From assembly GCA_027013145.1 (NCBI GenBank), contig JALUXX010000016.1, forward strand, positions 148,983 to 212,982: 64,000 bases of DNA. The letters are read 5' to 3'. Made by a program: the position numbers and the translations under genes. How positions within the stretch are numbered: position 1 is the stretch's first letter; each line of letters starts with the position of its first letter. This stretch comes from Gammaproteobacteria bacterium (GTDB lineage: Bacteria > Pseudomonadota > Gammaproteobacteria > 21-64-14). The notes beneath the pieces are model-generated. The model searched no databases. It saw only the letters and a program-made list of their open reading frames with translations, and was not told the DNA's origin. This document shows positions 10,152 to 18,575 of the stretch, one piece after another.

Positions 10152-10221
10152 GAGGGAAGACCAGCAGTCGCGGTCGGGGGGCGCGCCGCGCCTGCGGGCC
10201 GCGCGTTCCGGGGTGGCGGCC

Positions 10222-10617
10222 ATGTTGAACAAGGACATGAAGATTCTCATCGTGGACGACTTTTCCACGATGCGCAGGATCATCAAAAACCTCCTGCGAG
10301 ACCTGGGATTCAACAACACCGCCGAGGCCGACGACGGCAAGACCGCGCTGCCGCAACTGCAGACCGGCAAGTTCGATTTTCTGATCACCGACTGGAACAT
10401 GCCCGGCATGACCGGCCTCGACCTGCTCAAGGCGGTGCGCTCCGACGCCAAACTCGCCAAGCTGCCGGTGCTGATGGTGACCGCGGAGGCCAAACGCGAT
10501 CAGATCGTCGAGGCGGCCAACGCGGGCATCAACGGCTATATCGTCAAGCCGTTCAACGCGGTGACCCTGAAGGAGAAGATCGACAAGATCTTCGAGCGGC
10601 TGGAGGCCAACGCCTAA
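10222..10617 (+). CDS. cheY: Chemotaxis response regulator CheY
   Basis: A single-domain receiver of 131 residues that binds FliM when phosphorylated. With the ATG at 10222 the numbering matches E. coli CheY: acidic pair D12/D13, phosphoacceptor D57 (ITDWNMPG), T87 and K109 (VKPF). An in-frame GTG at 10213 would add three residues. It is a close match to Pseudomonas-type CheY, and cheZ follows after 92 nt. Confidence 0.96.
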   Translation: MLNKDMKILIVDDFSTMRRIIKNLLRDLGFNNTAEADDGKTALPQLQTGKFDFLITDWNMPGMTGLDLLKAVRSDAKLAKLPVLMVTAEAKRDQIVEAANAGINGYIVKPFNAVTLKEKIDKIFERLEANA

Positions 10618-10709
10618 CGCGGCGGACCGGAAATCCGGGCGGCGTCTGCGTGAAGTGCCTGGCGCCCGCGGGCGCGGCGGGGGGTGGCAACGGGCAGGGG
10701 GTATGAACG

Positions 10710-11459
10710 ATGGCGAGACGTTCGCCGCGAAAGAAAACCGAGGAATCACCGCTGCTCCTTGCGGCGCGCGACCTGCTGGCCCGGGTCGAGGCGGGCGACG
10801 AGCCCGGGACCGCCCGGGCGCTCGAGCAGCTCACCCAACTGCGCGGCGACACCCTGTTCGAGGAACTCGGCAAGCTCACGCGCCAGCTCCACGAGGCGCT
10901 GAACAGCTTCCGCAGTGACGCACGCCTGATGGACATCGCCGCGCGCGAGATGCCCGACGCCAAGGACCGGCTCAGCTATGTGATCTCCATGACCGAGGAC
11001 GCCGCGCACCGCACGCTGACCGCGGTGGAGGGGCGCATCCCGGTGGTCGGCGACCTGCAGCGGCGGGCCGCAGACCTGCACGGGCGCTGGACCCATTTCC
11101 GGCAGCGGCGCATGGACCTCGACACCTTCCGCGGTCTGAGCGAGGAGCTCGACGGTTTTCTCCTGCACACCGGCCGGGAGATGGAGCGCACCCATGCGGA
11201 GTTGACCGAGGTGCTGATGGCGCAGGAGTTTCAGGACCTCACCGGGCAGATCCTGCGGCGCGTGATCGCGCTGGTGCAGGAGGTCGAGGCCCACCTCGTC
11301 GACCTGGTGCGCCTCTCCGGCCAGCGTCGCGAGGAGCCTGCGCCGGCGCCGGTCGACCCGACCGCCCCCACGGGTCCCGCCGTCCCCGGGCGCGACGAGG
11401 CCGGGGTGGTTTCGGGGCAGGACGATGTCGATGATCTGCTCTCGAGCCTTGGGTTCTAA
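10710..11459 (+). CDS. cheZ: CheY-P phosphatase CheZ
   Basis: CheZ, 249 residues, dephosphorylates CheY-P. The long helical hairpin carries the catalytic segment AQEFQDLTGQILRRVI (Asp and Gln of the DxxxQ pattern). The extreme C-terminus DDVDDLLSSLGF is the amphipathic helix that grips CheY. An Ala/Pro-rich linker joins the two. CheZ is typical of gamma- and betaproteobacteria, which supports the lineage call. Confidence 0.95.
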   Translation: MARRSPRKKTEESPLLLAARDLLARVEAGDEPGTARALEQLTQLRGDTLFEELGKLTRQLHEALNSFRSDARLMDIAAREMPDAKDRLSYVISMTEDAAHRTLTAVEGRIPVVGDLQRRAADLHGRWTHFRQRRMDLDTFRGLSEELDGFLLHTGREMERTHAELTEVLMAQEFQDLTGQILRRVIALVQEVEAHLVDLVRLSGQRREEPAPAPVDPTAPTGPAVPGRDEAGVVSGQDDVDDLLSSLGF

Positions 11460-11530
11460 GCCGGTGAACGCGGTCGCGCGGATGCGCAGCGGCGGCCGGC
11501 GCCGGTGCGCGTGGCGGCCGTGAGGCGGGC

Positions 11531-13600
11531 ATGTCCGGGGCCGAAGACGACATCCTGCAGGACTTCCTGGTCGAAGCGGGCGAGCTGCTGGAACAGCTCG
11601 GCGAGCAACTCGTCGAACTCGAGCACCGCCCGGACGACCGGGATCTTCTGAACGCGGTCTTCCGCGGATTCCACACGGTCAAGGGCGGTGCCGGTTTCCT
11701 GAATCTCACGCCGCTGGTGGAGGTGTGCCACCGGGCGGAGGATGTCTTCAACCTCCTGCGCCAGGGCGAGCGCACCGTGGACGCAGCGCTGATGGACACC
11801 GTGCTGCGCGTGCTCGACAGCGTCAACGCCATGTTCGCCGAGGTGCGTGCGGGACAGCCGCCCACCCCCGCCGACGAGGGGCTCCTGCGGGCGCTCGAGC
11901 GCTTCGCGGCGAACCCGCCCGGGGAGGAGGGGGGCGCCGCGCAGGGGCCCGATGCGGGGGCGCCGGCGCAGGCGGCGGACCCGCCGGAGACCGCGGACGC
12001 GGCTGTACCGCCGGCGCCCGCCGCCGACGCGGAGTTCGACATGATCCGCGACGCCCTCGGCGGTGCCCCGCCCGCGGTGGCCGCGGGCGGCGGCGATACC
12101 ATGACCGACGCGGAGTTCGAGGCGCTGCTCGACCGCCTGCAGGGGTCGGAACCGCACGCCGAAGGGGAGCCCGCGCCGGGACCGGCCGCGGAAGAGGCGC
12201 CGGCCGGCCCGGGGAGCGCCGATACCATCAGCGACGACGAGTTCGAGTCGCTGCTCGACGACCTCTACGGAGCCGGGCATGCGCCGGGCGCAACGCCCGC
12301 CGCCGCGCCGGCCGCTCCGGCCCCGCCCCCGGCCCCCACGCGACCGGCGGTCCCGGCCGCCCCGGCCGCGGCCGCGTCCGGGAGCCCGACGGCGGCGGGC
12401 GCCCCGAAAGCGACGGCGAGCGCGTCACCGGCCGCGGAGTCCACGATCCGCGTCGACACGCGGCGCCTGGACGACATCATGAACCTGGTCGGCGAGCTGG
12501 TGCTGGTGCGCAACCGGCTCGAGACCCTCAAGGCCACGCTCCCGGACGGGGAGATCGCCAAGGCGGTGGGCAATCTCGGGCTGGTGACCGCCGACCTGCA
12601 GACGGCGGTCATGAAGACGCGGATGCAGCCGGTACGCAAGGTGTTCGGGCGCTTCCCGCGCGTGGTCCGCGACCTGGCGCGCTCGCTCGACAAGGAGGTG
12701 CACCTGGAGATGATGGGCGAGGACACCGACCTCGACAAAAATCTGGTCGAGGCCCTCGCCGATCCGCTGGTGCACCTGGTGCGCAACGCAGTCGATCACG
12801 GCATCGAGCCTCCCGACGCGCGCGAGGCGGCCGGTAAGCCGCGCGCCGGGACGGTCGTCCTGTCCGCCGCGCAGGAGGGCGATCATATCCTGCTGACGAT
12901 CGAGGATGACGGCGCGGGGATGGATCCGCAACGGCTGCGTGCCAAGGCCGTGGAGAAGGGGGTGATGGACGAGGAGGCCGCCGCGCGGCTGAGCGATCGC
13001 GACGCCTTCGACCTGATCTTCGCGCCGGGGTTCTCGACCAAGTCCGAGATCTCCGACATCTCCGGACGCGGCGTCGGCATGGACGTGGTCAAGACGCGTA
13101 TCGCGCAGCTCAACGGCTCGATCGAGGTCGACTCGCGGCCCGGGATGGGGACCACCCTGCGGATCAAGGTGCCGCTGACGCTGGCGATCCTTCCCACGCT
13201 GATGGTGGTGCTGGGGCGGCAGGTGTTCGCCCTGCCGCTGGCGAGCGTGAGCGAGATCTTCGATCTCGACGCCGCGCGCACGAACGTGGTCGACGGGCGC
13301 GAGGTCATCCTGAGCCGCGGCCGGGCCCTGCCGCTGTTCCACCTGCGCCGCTGGCTGGTGCGCGACGGCGCGCCGGACGCCGCGGAGACGCCTTCGGTGG
13401 TGGTCGTGCATGTGGGCAACCAGCGGATCGGGTTCGTGGTCGACCGCCTGGTCGGGCAGGAGGAGGTGGTGATCAAACCGCTCGGTGCCCTGGTCCAGGG
13501 CGTCGCCGGACTGGCCGGCGCGACCATCACCGGCGACGGCAAGATCGCGCTCATACTGGATGTGCCGAGCCTGCTAAAGGCCTACGCCCACCGCCGCTAA
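11531..13600 (+). CDS. cheA: Chemotaxis histidine kinase CheA
   Basis: CheA, 689 residues. The HPt domain has the phosphorylated His at residue 48 (RGFHTVKGGAGF). A long Ala/Pro/Glu-rich linker (about 115-300) carries no clear P2 domain but two copies of an acidic motif: DTMTDAEFEALLDRLQG (189-205) and DTISDDEFESLLDDLYG (231-247). The P3 dimerisation domain, P4 ATPase (HLVRNAVDHGIE, DDGAGMD, GRGVGMD) and P5 CheW-like domain follow. It is encoded between cheZ and cheB. Confidence 0.96.
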   Translation: MSGAEDDILQDFLVEAGELLEQLGEQLVELEHRPDDRDLLNAVFRGFHTVKGGAGFLNLTPLVEVCHRAEDVFNLLRQGERTVDAALMDTVLRVLDSVNAMFAEVRAGQPPTPADEGLLRALERFAANPPGEEGGAAQGPDAGAPAQAADPPETADAAVPPAPAADAEFDMIRDALGGAPPAVAAGGGDTMTDAEFEALLDRLQGSEPHAEGEPAPGPAAEEAPAGPGSADTISDDEFESLLDDLYGAGHAPGATPAAAPAAPAPPPAPTRPAVPAAPAAAASGSPTAAGAPKATASASPAAESTIRVDTRRLDDIMNLVGELVLVRNRLETLKATLPDGEIAKAVGNLGLVTADLQTAVMKTRMQPVRKVFGRFPRVVRDLARSLDKEVHLEMMGEDTDLDKNLVEALADPLVHLVRNAVDHGIEPPDAREAAGKPRAGTVVLSAAQEGDHILLTIEDDGAGMDPQRLRAKAVEKGVMDEEAAARLSDRDAFDLIFAPGFSTKSEISDISGRGVGMDVVKTRIAQLNGSIEVDSRPGMGTTLRIKVPLTLAILPTLMVVLGRQVFALPLASVSEIFDLDAARTNVVDGREVILSRGRALPLFHLRRWLVRDGAPDAAETPSVVVVHVGNQRIGFVVDRLVGQEEVVIKPLGALVQGVAGLAGATITGDGKIALILDVPSLLKAYAHRR

Positions 13601-13627
13601 CAAGTTGACGGCAGGGAACCGAGCGGC

Positions 13628-14728
13628 ATGAGCGAAACCGGCATCAAGGCGGACGACCCGCGCGGCCCCGAGGCGCGGCGGCGCCCGGCGGTGCGTGTGC
13701 TGGTCGTGGACGACTCGGGGTTTTTCCGCCGGCGGGTATGCGAGATCCTCGGCGACGATCCCAACATCGAGGTCGTCGGCAGCGCGCGCAACGGGCTCGA
13801 GGCGATCGAGCAGGTCGAGCGCCTGCGCCCCGATGTGGTCACCATGGACATCGAGATGCCGGTGCTCGACGGGATCAGCGCGGTGCGCCGGATCATGGCC
13901 TCGCATCCGACGCCGGTGTTGATGTTCTCCTCGCTGACCTACGAGGGCGCGCGCGCCACGCTCGACGCCCTCGAGGCGGGTGCCCTCGATTTCCTGCCCA
14001 AGCGTCTGGAGGATATCGCCCGCGACCGCGAGGAGGCCAACCGCGTGCTGCGCGCCCGCGTCCATGCCCTCGGATGCCGCGGCGCGCGGCCGGGCGTCTC
14101 CGCACCGCGCAGCACCGCGCCGATCCCCGCGCCGCCCGCGGCGCCGCGCCCGCGCGCCGTCGCAGCGCGGCATCAGGCGGTGGTGATCGGCACCTCGACC
14201 GGCGGGCCCGCGGCGCTGCAGCGCGTCCTGCCGCAACTGCGGGCGGGATACCCGGTCCCGATCCTGCTGGTCCAGCACATGCCCGCGGCCTTCACCCCGG
14301 CCTTCGCCGAACGCCTCGATCAGCTCTGCGCGATCCGGGTGAAGGAGGCCGAAGACGGGGAGGCGGTGGCGGCGGGGACCGCCTACCTCGCCCCGGGCGG
14401 GCGGCAGATGCTGATGGAGCGGCGCCCCGGCGGGGTGCACCTGCGCATCGCGGACAGCCGCCCGGAGGTCACCTACCGCCCGTCGGTGGACGTGAGCTTC
14501 GCCTCGGCGGCACGCGCCTGGCCCGGGGGGGTGCTCGGGGTCGTTCTCACCGGGATGGGCGCGGACGGGCGCGAGGGCGCACGCCTGCTCAAGGCCGGGG
14601 GCAGCCGGGTCTGGGCCCAGGACGAGCGCAGCAGCGTCGTCTACGGAATGCCGCAGGCGGTCGCCCCCATCGCGGATCGCATCCTGTCGCTGGACGAGAT
14701 CGGGGCGGGCCTCGCCCGCGAGTGCTGA
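13628..14728 (+). CDS. cheB: Chemotaxis receptor methylesterase/deamidase CheB
   Basis: CheB, 366 residues, demethylates and deamidates chemoreceptors during adaptation. The receiver domain has acidic residues DD (28-29) and phosphoacceptor D74 (VTMDIEMPVLDG). The esterase domain carries the catalytic Ser near 190 (GTSTGGP), the His in VQHMP and the Asp in GMGADG. A Pro/Ala/Arg linker joins them. No cheR is seen in this window. Confidence 0.95.
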   Translation: MSETGIKADDPRGPEARRRPAVRVLVVDDSGFFRRRVCEILGDDPNIEVVGSARNGLEAIEQVERLRPDVVTMDIEMPVLDGISAVRRIMASHPTPVLMFSSLTYEGARATLDALEAGALDFLPKRLEDIARDREEANRVLRARVHALGCRGARPGVSAPRSTAPIPAPPAAPRPRAVAARHQAVVIGTSTGGPAALQRVLPQLRAGYPVPILLVQHMPAAFTPAFAERLDQLCAIRVKEAEDGEAVAAGTAYLAPGGRQMLMERRPGGVHLRIADSRPEVTYRPSVDVSFASAARAWPGGVLGVVLTGMGADGREGARLLKAGGSRVWAQDERSSVVYGMPQAVAPIADRILSLDEIGAGLAREC

Positions 14729-14731
14729 CCG

Positions 14732-15472
14732 ATGGATCTGCTCAGCATCATCGGAGTGGTGCTCGCCCTGGGGTCCGTCCTCGGCGGCAACATGATCGAA
14801 GGCGGGCACATCGGCTCGCTGCTGCAGCTCACCGCATTCATCATCGTCATCGGCGGCACCACCGGTGCGGTGATGCTGCAGACCCCGCTGCCGATCTTCG
14901 TGCGCGCGCTCAAGATGGTCGTCTGGGTGGTGCTCCCGCCGCGCCAGAGTCCCGAGCAGTCGATCGAGAAGATCGTCTCCTGGAGCAACATCGCGCGCAA
15001 GGAGGGACTGCTCGGCCTCGAGAGCATGGCCGAGACCGAGGAGGATCTGTTCGCGCGCAAGGGTCTGCAGCTCCTCGTCGACGGCAGTGAGCCCGAGGCC
15101 ATCCGCGGCATTCTCGAGGTCGAGCTGGGTGCGAAGGAGCATACGGCGCTGCAGGCGGCCAAGGTCTTCGAGGCGATGGGCGGCTACAGCCCGACGGTGG
15201 GCATCATCGGCGCGGTGATGGGACTCATCCACGTGATGCAGAACCTGGCCGACCCGAGCAAGCTCGGCGAGGGCATCGCGACCGCGTTCGTGGCGACGAT
15301 CTACGGCGTCGGCTCGGCGAACCTGTTCATGTTGCCCATATCCAACAAGCTCAAGGGTCTGGTCCAGAAGGAGACGCAGTTTCGCGAGATGGTCATCGAG
15401 GGGATCATCGCCATTGCCGAGGGCGAGAATCCGCGCAACATCGAGACCAAGCTGCAGGGCTATCTGCACTGA
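14732..15472 (+). CDS. motC: Flagellar stator subunit MotC (MotA family)
   Basis: A 246-residue MotA/ExbB-type stator protein with four membrane helices. The segments GGYSPTVGIIGAVMGLIHVM and TAFVATIYGVGSANLFMLPI form the pore-lining helices. It starts 4 nt after cheB and is followed by motD. The cheB-motC-motD order is that of the Pseudomonas MotCD stator set, so I use those names rather than MotAB. Confidence 0.93.
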   Translation: MDLLSIIGVVLALGSVLGGNMIEGGHIGSLLQLTAFIIVIGGTTGAVMLQTPLPIFVRALKMVVWVVLPPRQSPEQSIEKIVSWSNIARKEGLLGLESMAETEEDLFARKGLQLLVDGSEPEAIRGILEVELGAKEHTALQAAKVFEAMGGYSPTVGIIGAVMGLIHVMQNLADPSKLGEGIATAFVATIYGVGSANLFMLPISNKLKGLVQKETQFREMVIEGIIAIAEGENPRNIETKLQGYLH

Positions 15473-15496
15473 GCCCGCGGCGGTCCGGAGGCGGCA

Positions 15497-16543
15497 ATGG
15501 CACGCAAGCAGAAACACGAGGAACACGAGAATCTCGAGCGCTGGCTGGTCTCCTACGCGGATTTCATCACCCTGCTGTTCGCATTCTTCGTCGTGATGTA
15601 TTCGATCTCCTCCGTCAACGAGGGCAAGTACCGCGTGCTCTCCGACGCCCTGGTCGCGGCGTTCCGCTCGACGCCGCGCAGCATGGAGCCGATCCAGATC
15701 GGGCGCATCGCCAAGGCGCCGGTGAACGCGCGCAACCAGATGCTGAACAAACCGGCCGTGCTCTCGGCGCCGGTGACGACGCCGATCACGCTGCCGCCGA
15801 CCGGGCCGATCCCGTCGCCGGTACGCCGCCCGCTGCCGGTCGGCGGCGGCGCCCCTGCGCCCGTGCACTCGGGCGAGCAGCCCCAAACGCCCCCCCGAAC
15901 GCATCCCGGTGCCCGGGCACCGGCCGGGCCGGCGGCGGGCAAGTCGGGGCACGGACCCGAGGCGCTGGTCAAGATCGCCGCCGCCCTCGAGCGCAGTCTC
16001 GCACCCCTCGTCAAGGAGGGGCTGATCCGCGTGCGCCGGCACGAACTCTGGGTGGAGGTCGAGATCCGCACCAAGATCCTGTTCCCCAGCGGCAGCGCCG
16101 GGCTCGCCCCGGCGGCGGCCCCGGTGCTTGAGCGCATCGCCCGCATCCTCAAGCCGTTCCCCAATGCGATCCACGTCGAGGGCTTTACCGACAACGTCCC
16201 TATCCACACCGTCGCCTTCCCGTCCAACTGGGAGCTGTCGGCTGCGCGCGCGGCCAGTGTCGTGCACCTGTTCATGAAGGACGGCATCGACCCGCACCGG
16301 ATGGCGGCGATCGGCTATGGCCAGTATCGGCCGGTGGCGAGCAATGCCACCGCCGCGGGCCGCGCGCGCAACCGCCGCGTCGTGCTCGTCGTCCTCGCCG
16401 GCACCGATACGCGCACTCTGCTCGACAGTGCGGCCCTGAGGGAGCTCGCCGGGGTCGGGTCCGGTGCGCAACGGCGCACTCCCGCCGCCGCCCGGTCGCC
16501 AGCGGCGCCGGTCGCGCATCCCCGCGGGGGGACCCCCCGGTGA
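15497..16543 (+). CDS. motD: Flagellar stator subunit MotD (MotB family)
   Basis: A 348-residue MotB-type protein. The single membrane helix with the plug region is at about residues 15-40 (SYADFITLLFAFFVVMYSIS, including the ion-binding Asp). A long Pro-rich periplasmic linker (about 85-150) leads to an OmpA-like peptidoglycan-binding domain (about 180-300; VEGFTDNVPI, NWELSAARAASV). It anchors the stator to the wall. The stop overlaps the GTG start of the parA-like gene. Confidence 0.94.
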   Translation: MARKQKHEEHENLERWLVSYADFITLLFAFFVVMYSISSVNEGKYRVLSDALVAAFRSTPRSMEPIQIGRIAKAPVNARNQMLNKPAVLSAPVTTPITLPPTGPIPSPVRRPLPVGGGAPAPVHSGEQPQTPPRTHPGARAPAGPAAGKSGHGPEALVKIAAALERSLAPLVKEGLIRVRRHELWVEVEIRTKILFPSGSAGLAPAAAPVLERIARILKPFPNAIHVEGFTDNVPIHTVAFPSNWELSAARAASVVHLFMKDGIDPHRMAAIGYGQYRPVASNATAAGRARNRRVVLVVLAGTDTRTLLDSAALRELAGVGSGAQRRTPAAARSPAAPVAHPRGGTPR

Positions 16544-17466
16544 GGGTCTGGGCGTCCGCCAACCAGAAGGGCGGGGTCGGCAAGACCACCACCGTCGCCT
16601 GCCTCGGCGGCCTGCTCGCGGAGTCCGGCCGGCGCACGCTGCTGGTCGACCTCGATCCCCACGGTTCGCTGACCGGTTATCTGGGGCACGACCCGGAGGG
16701 TGGCGAGGGCGGTGTCTATGCGCTCTTCCAGGCCGCTGCCGAGGGACGGGTGGGGGACGCGGCCGCGGGCGTGGTCGCGACCGGGGCCGACGGACTGTGG
16801 CTGCTTCCGGCGCGCACCGCCCTGGCGACCCTGGATCGCCAGTTCGGGACCCGCGAGGGGATGGGGCTGGTGATCGCGCGTGCGCTGGCGGGGCTGACCG
16901 CCCGTTTCGATTTTGTCCTCATCGACTGCCCGCCGATGCTCGGGCTCCTCATGGTCAACGCCCTCGCCGCCTGCGAGCGGGTCCTGGTGCCGGTGCAGAC
17001 CGAATATCTGGCGCTGCAGGGCCTGGACCGGATGATGCGCACCCTGGCGATGGTCACGCGCGCGCGCCCGCAGCCCTTGCCCGCCCTGATCGTGCCGACC
17101 CTCTTCGACCGGCGCACCCGCGCCTCGCCCGAGAGCCTGCGGCGGCTCCGGGCGCGCTATCCGCAGCAGACCTGGCGTTCCGTGATCCCGGTGGACACCC
17201 GCTTCCGGGAGGCCACGCGCGCCGGGCTGCCGCCCTCGGCGGCCTATCCGCAGGCCCGTGGGGTACAGGCCTATCGGGAACTGCTCGCCGACCTGCTCGG
17301 GCCCGGTGAAACGCGGGAACCCGATGCGGCCGGCGCTACTGGCACGGATCCTGCTAATCAATCTTCAGAGTCAAGGGGATGCCCGCCTGCGGGGCCTGTG
17401 CGTCAAGATTCCGGCGCAGCGGCGGCCGCTGCGGGACGGGAACCGAACACCGGGAGACGAGCATGA
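16540..17466 (+). CDS. ParA-family ATPase of the chemotaxis operon (ParC-like)
   Basis: A 308-residue ParA/Soj-type ATPase. The deviant Walker A (KGGVGKTT, near residues 8-15), DLDPHGSLT, and Walker B (VLIDCPPMLG) are present. A ParA-like ATPase (ParC in Vibrio, PA1462 in Pseudomonas) sits at this operon position and places chemosensory arrays at the pole. The last 50 residues after the ATPase fold are low-complexity and poorly conserved in appearance. In related operons a ParP gene follows; here cheW follows directly, with an ATGA overlap. Confidence 0.9.
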   Translation: MRVWASANQKGGVGKTTTVACLGGLLAESGRRTLLVDLDPHGSLTGYLGHDPEGGEGGVYALFQAAAEGRVGDAAAGVVATGADGLWLLPARTALATLDRQFGTREGMGLVIARALAGLTARFDFVLIDCPPMLGLLMVNALAACERVLVPVQTEYLALQGLDRMMRTLAMVTRARPQPLPALIVPTLFDRRTRASPESLRRLRARYPQQTWRSVIPVDTRFREATRAGLPPSAAYPQARGVQAYRELLADLLGPGETREPDAAGATGTDPANQSSESRGCPPAGPVRQDSGAAAAAAGREPNTGRRA

Positions 17467-17951
17467 ACCAGCCGGCCCAGGCCGAAGACGCGGCGATCCG
17501 TTGGGTGACCTTCCATATGGGCGAGGAGACCTACGGGATCAACGTCATGCAGGTCCAGGAGGTGCTCCGATATACGGAGATCGCGCCCGTGCCCGGGGCC
17601 CCCGATTACGTGCTGGGGATCATCAATCTGCGCGGCAACGTCGTGACCGTGATCGATACGCGCGCGCGCTTCGGGCTGCCGCCCCGCGAGGTCGACGACG
17701 CCACGCGCATCGTCATCATCGAGGGCGACGCGGGCGGGGCCAAGGGGCAGGTCGTGGGGATACTGGTCGACCGCGTGTCGGAGGTGATGGATCTGCCGAT
17801 GTCCGCGGTGGAGCCGGCGCCCAACGTCGGCAACGACGAGGGGGCACGGTTCATTCAGGGCGTCGCGAGCCGCGAGGGCCGTCTGCTGATCCTGGTCGAT
17901 CTCAACAAGCTCCTGACCGACGGCGAGTGGAACGAGGTGGGTGCGCTCTGA
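17463..17951 (+). CDS. cheW: Chemotaxis coupling protein CheW
   Basis: CheW, 162 residues, links chemoreceptors to CheA. It is a single CheW domain with the expected strand patterns: WVTFHMGEETYGINVMQVQE, VPGAPDYVLGIINLRGNVV and GRLLILVDLNKLL. I start it at the ATG at 17463, which overlaps the stop of the ParA-like gene; the frame upstream is Arg-rich shadow sequence. Confidence 0.95.
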   Translation: MNQPAQAEDAAIRWVTFHMGEETYGINVMQVQEVLRYTEIAPVPGAPDYVLGIINLRGNVVTVIDTRARFGLPPREVDDATRIVIIEGDAGGAKGQVVGILVDRVSEVMDLPMSAVEPAPNVGNDEGARFIQGVASREGRLLILVDLNKLLTDGEWNEVGAL

Positions 17952-17987
17952 GATCGATCGCGGGGCGTGCACGGCAGTGGTGAGCGT

Positions 17988-18161
17988 ATGGCCGAAACCG
18001 GGGACATCCCTCCGCTCTCGCCGGTCTTTCCGGGCCGCCCGGGCGATCGCCCCGGCGCGCGCCGGCGGCCGCCGCCGCGGCCTGCGCCGCCCAAGCGCCC
18101 GCCGCCGCCGCGCGAGGGCGATGACGAGGAGGACGGACCGCATGTCGACGACTACGCCTGA
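17988..18161 (+). CDS. Small proline/arginine-rich protein of the che operon
   Basis: A 57-residue protein starting MAETGDIPPLSPVFPG and ending in an acidic tail, DGPHVDDYA. The middle is almost entirely Pro and Arg. No domain can be named. It sits between cheW and the DUF2802 gene in the same direction and fills the gap well, and the ordered head and tail around a low-complexity core suggest a real small protein. The function is unknown, and the frame could be fortuitous in DNA this rich in GC. Confidence 0.5.
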   Translation: MAETGDIPPLSPVFPGRPGDRPGARRRPPPRPAPPKRPPPPREGDDEEDGPHVDDYA

Positions 18162-18164
18162 CGG

Positions 18165-18560
18165 GTGGCACCCGTGAATATCGCGATCGGGACCGCGACG
18201 ACGATCGCCGCCGCGGCCGGCGTGGCGCTGGCGGCGCTGGCGCTGTGGGTCGCGCTGCTGGCACGCCGGCTCGCGCGCCTGCGGGGCGTCGTGGCGGCGG
18301 TGCGTGCCGACGCGGAATCCCTCTGCGCCGGCGCCAACGGCATCGACGCGCGGCAGAACCGGCTCGAGGCCGCGCTGCGCGCGCTCAGCGGCAAGCTGGA
18401 GCTGGTCGAGCTGCGCGACCCCGGCGAGCGCCCCTACACCCAGGCCATCCGCATGGTCCATCAGGGCGCCGGTTGTGAGGAACTGGTCCGCAACTGCGGG
18501 CTCGCGCGCGGCGAGGCGGAGCTGATCGTGATGCTGCACCGCGTCGACAAGGCGAGCTGA
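18165..18560 (+). CDS. DUF2802 family protein at the end of the chemotaxis operon
   Basis: A 131-residue protein with one N-terminal membrane helix (about 8-30), a coiled-coil-like stretch (about 40-85) and a C-terminal helix-turn-helix-like segment (ERPYTQAIRMVHQGAGCEELV, then CGLARGEAELIVMLHR). This matches the uncharacterised DUF2802 family, usually found after cheW in gammaproteobacterial flagellar operons (PA1465-like). The start is GTG at 18165 or 18174. It ends 15 nt before the convergent c-di-GMP gene. Confidence 0.8.
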   Translation: MAPVNIAIGTATTIAAAAGVALAALALWVALLARRLARLRGVVAAVRADAESLCAGANGIDARQNRLEAALRALSGKLELVELRDPGERPYTQAIRMVHQGAGCEELVRNCGLARGEAELIVMLHRVDKAS

Positions 18561-18575
18561 CGCCGCGGGCCCGCC

